A stretch of 7,020 bases of DNA, taken from the NCBI GenBank assembly GCA_947651335.1, contig CANSYV010000071.1, positions 1 through 7,020 on the forward strand, in the 5' to 3' direction. The translations under genes and the position numbers were made by a program. Below the pieces are notes generated by a model, which worked only from the letters and a program-made list of their open reading frames with translations, had not been told where the DNA came from and did not search any database. The DNA comes from an uncultured Lachnospiraceae bacterium (GTDB lineage: Bacteria > Bacillota > Clostridia > Lachnospirales > Lachnospiraceae). Position 1 is the first letter of the stretch. Every line of letters begins with the position of its first letter. This document shows, in pieces, positions 5,772 to 7,020 of the stretch.

Positions 5772-6539
5772 ATGATTTTTGAAAGCCATGCGCACTACGA
5801 TGATGAAGCGTTTGACGCAGACCGGGATGAGCTGCTTAATTCTCTTAAAGATTGCGGTGTTGGGTCAGTGGTGAATGTGTGTTCTACAGTGGAGAGTATA
5901 GAGGCTACGGTTCGTCTGATGGAGAAATATCCTTTTGTATATGGAGCTGTCGGTGTGCACCCGGATGAGGTTGGGAATATGGACGGGCAGGTTCTGGAGA
6001 AGATACGCAGTCTTATGGGCCATCCAAAGGCTGTGGCCGTTGGAGAGATCGGGCTGGACTATCATTGGAATAAAGAAAGCCATCAGATGCAGAAAGAATG
6101 GTTCTGCGCGCAGATGGAGATTGCCAGACAGGAGAAGAAACCGTTTATCATACACAGCCGGGATGCGGCACAAGATACCCTGCAGACTGTGAAAGAACTG
6201 AGGGCGGGAGAGATGTACGGGGGGATTATCCACTGTTTTTCCTATTCTGTGGAGATTGCCAGGGAATATTTGAATATGGGGCTTTTTCTGGGGATCGGGG
6301 GAGTGGTGACCTTTTCCAATGCCAAAAAGCTGAGAGAGGTGGCTGCATACGCGCCCCTTACACAGCTGGTGCTGGAGACAGACTGTCCATATCTGTCCCC
6401 AGTTCCCAACAGGGGAAAACGCAATTCTTCGCTGAATCTTCCCTATATTGCCAGAGAACTGGCAAATTTGAAAGGGATATCCTATGACCAGGTGGTGGAG
6501 GTGACAAGTGCCAATGCCAAAAAGTTATTCGGTCTGTAA
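5772..6539 (+). CDS. tatD: TatD-family metal-dependent hydrolase (DNase)
   Basis: A 255-residue amidohydrolase-fold enzyme of the TatD family, cytoplasmic and metal-dependent; studied members have 3'-5' exonuclease or DNase activity, while the role in this organism is unknown. All metal ligands are seen: His6 and His8 (ESHAHYDD), Glu92 (VGEIGLDYH, 90-98), His128 (PFIIHSRDA), His154 (GIIHCFSYS) and Asp204 (LETDCPYLSP). GVHP (61-64) and the NRGKRN motif (213-218) are also family signatures. The length is normal (about 255-265). The start at 5772 is set by AAGGAG and by the motif beginning at residue 2. In B. subtilis tatD lies in a cluster with rnmV and ksgA, upstream of ispE; here it sits directly back to back with ispE. 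Its last 15 bp overlap the end of the convergent gene. Confidence 0.96.
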   Translation: MIFESHAHYDDEAFDADRDELLNSLKDCGVGSVVNVCSTVESIEATVRLMEKYPFVYGAVGVHPDEVGNMDGQVLEKIRSLMGHPKAVAVGEIGLDYHWNKESHQMQKEWFCAQMEIARQEKKPFIIHSRDAAQDTLQTVKELRAGEMYGGIIHCFSYSVEIAREYLNMGLFLGIGGVVTFSNAKKLREVAAYAPLTQLVLETDCPYLSPVPNRGKRNSSLNLPYIARELANLKGISYDQVVEVTSANAKKLFGL

Positions 6540-7020
6540 ATTCTGCGGTGAGACAGAAATTTCACCGGACATTACCTGAAGCAGAGTGCCCAGGGAGCCG
6601 TCGGAGGAGTTGGCTGCCTCGATTTCGCCAGGGTATAAGATACTGCCATCAGGACTGCTCAAGGTGGTATCCGGGTTGAAGGAATAATCCAGCAGATTCA
6701 GTCCGCCGGAAGGGGTCACCGGAAGATTCATAATGTAGTTAAAAAGGTTCTGCAGAGCGGACACCTCCATGGTGGAGTAATAATCTACAGCCAGGACTCC
6801 GTGGCTCTGGGCCAGGGTGTCTGTGTACGCGGCCAGGGGATATACATTACATATATTCATATTTTCTGAATAATGCATGACGATGGGGTCTAAGGCGCTG
6901 GCGGTAACTTTCACTGTGCTGGTTTCACCGGAAGTGGTTTTCTCAAGGGTGAATTTTGCCAGGCCGCCCAGAAGCTGAGGCGACGACTGGGCACCTGAGA
7001 CCAGATTTCCCAGAGAATAG
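6525..7020 (-). CDS. hypothetical protein, C-terminal part; runs off the right edge
   Basis: The frame is open from position 7019 down to the TAA at 6525-6527, giving 164 visible residues with no start needed inside the window. A GTG at 6914 could be taken as a start, but the frame continues upstream without a stop and has no convincing ribosome binding site there, so the N-terminus most likely lies outside. I do not recognise the family. The visible part begins YSLGNLVSGAQSSPQLLGG, is rich in Ser, Thr, Gly and Asn, has one Cys and no clear membrane span. The segment KFTLEKTTSGETSTVKVTAS reads like alternating beta strands, and the tail from about DYSFNPDTTLSSPDG to the end looks loosely structured. 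Such composition would fit a secreted or surface protein, but this is a weak inference. It ends tail to tail within tatD, with no room for a separate terminator. Confidence 0.7.
   Translation of the reverse strand, partial: YSLGNLVSGAQSSPQLLGGLAKFTLEKTTSGETSTVKVTASALDPIVMHYSENMNICNVYPLAAYTDTLAQSHGVLAVDYYSTMEVSALQNLFNYIMNLPVTPSGGLNLLDYSFNPDTTLSSPDGSILYPGEIEAANSSDGSLGTLLQVMSGEISVSPQNLQTE

Noticed and set aside
6912..6914. GTG as the start of the unknown minus-strand gene
   Set aside because: The frame continues open upstream to the window edge with similar composition, and no good ribosome binding site precedes the GTG.

Overview
The window looks like chromosomal DNA from an endospore-forming, anaerobic Firmicute, most probably a Lachnospiraceae-type member of the Clostridia. 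The reasons are a tricistronic gerA-type spore germination operon, a glutamate racemase gene followed by a DUF1934 (YwiB-like) gene, non-mevalonate isoprenoid synthesis (ispE), strong AGGAGG-like ribosome binding sites and a GC content near one half by eye. The genus is an inference. I see no mobile element, CRISPR array, rRNA or tRNA.

Layout, left to right. All genes are on the minus strand except tatD. Positions 1-244 hold the N-terminal part of a DUF1934 protein. Positions 259-1083 are murI (glutamate racemase), closely coupled to it. Positions 1128-1349 encode a small single-span membrane protein of unknown function. Positions 1381-4565 hold the germinant receptor genes: a short C subunit (206 aa, Ger(x)C N-terminal region only), the B subunit permease (358 aa) and the A subunit (494 aa). 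Positions 4612-4675 hold a rho-independent terminator with a consensus-like sigma-G promoter embedded in it. Positions 4673-5566 are ispE. Positions 5567-5771 are a divergent regulatory region. Positions 5772-6539 are tatD on the plus strand. From 6525 to the right edge runs the C-terminal part of an unrecognised protein on the minus strand, overlapping the tatD stop tail to tail.

How the genes work together. The A, B and C genes are tightly packed (6 bp gap, then a 4 bp overlap) and would be made together in the forespore to build an inner-membrane germinant receptor. The small gene just behind them sits where small receptor-associated membrane proteins are found in some Bacillus ger loci, but that link is inference. 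murI supplies D-glutamate for peptidoglycan and seems to have its own vegetative-type promoter across the end of the small gene. ispE and tatD are housekeeping genes read away from each other.

The most interesting observation is the junction between ispE and gerA. A near-perfect sigma-G promoter (GAATA, 17 bp, CATACTA) lies directly before a terminator hairpin, so that its predicted start point falls inside the hairpin's left arm. An ispE transcript would carry the whole hairpin and stop, while a forespore transcript would lack most of the left arm and pass into gerA. The second is that the C subunit stops exactly where the remaining part of a normal Ger(x)C protein would begin.
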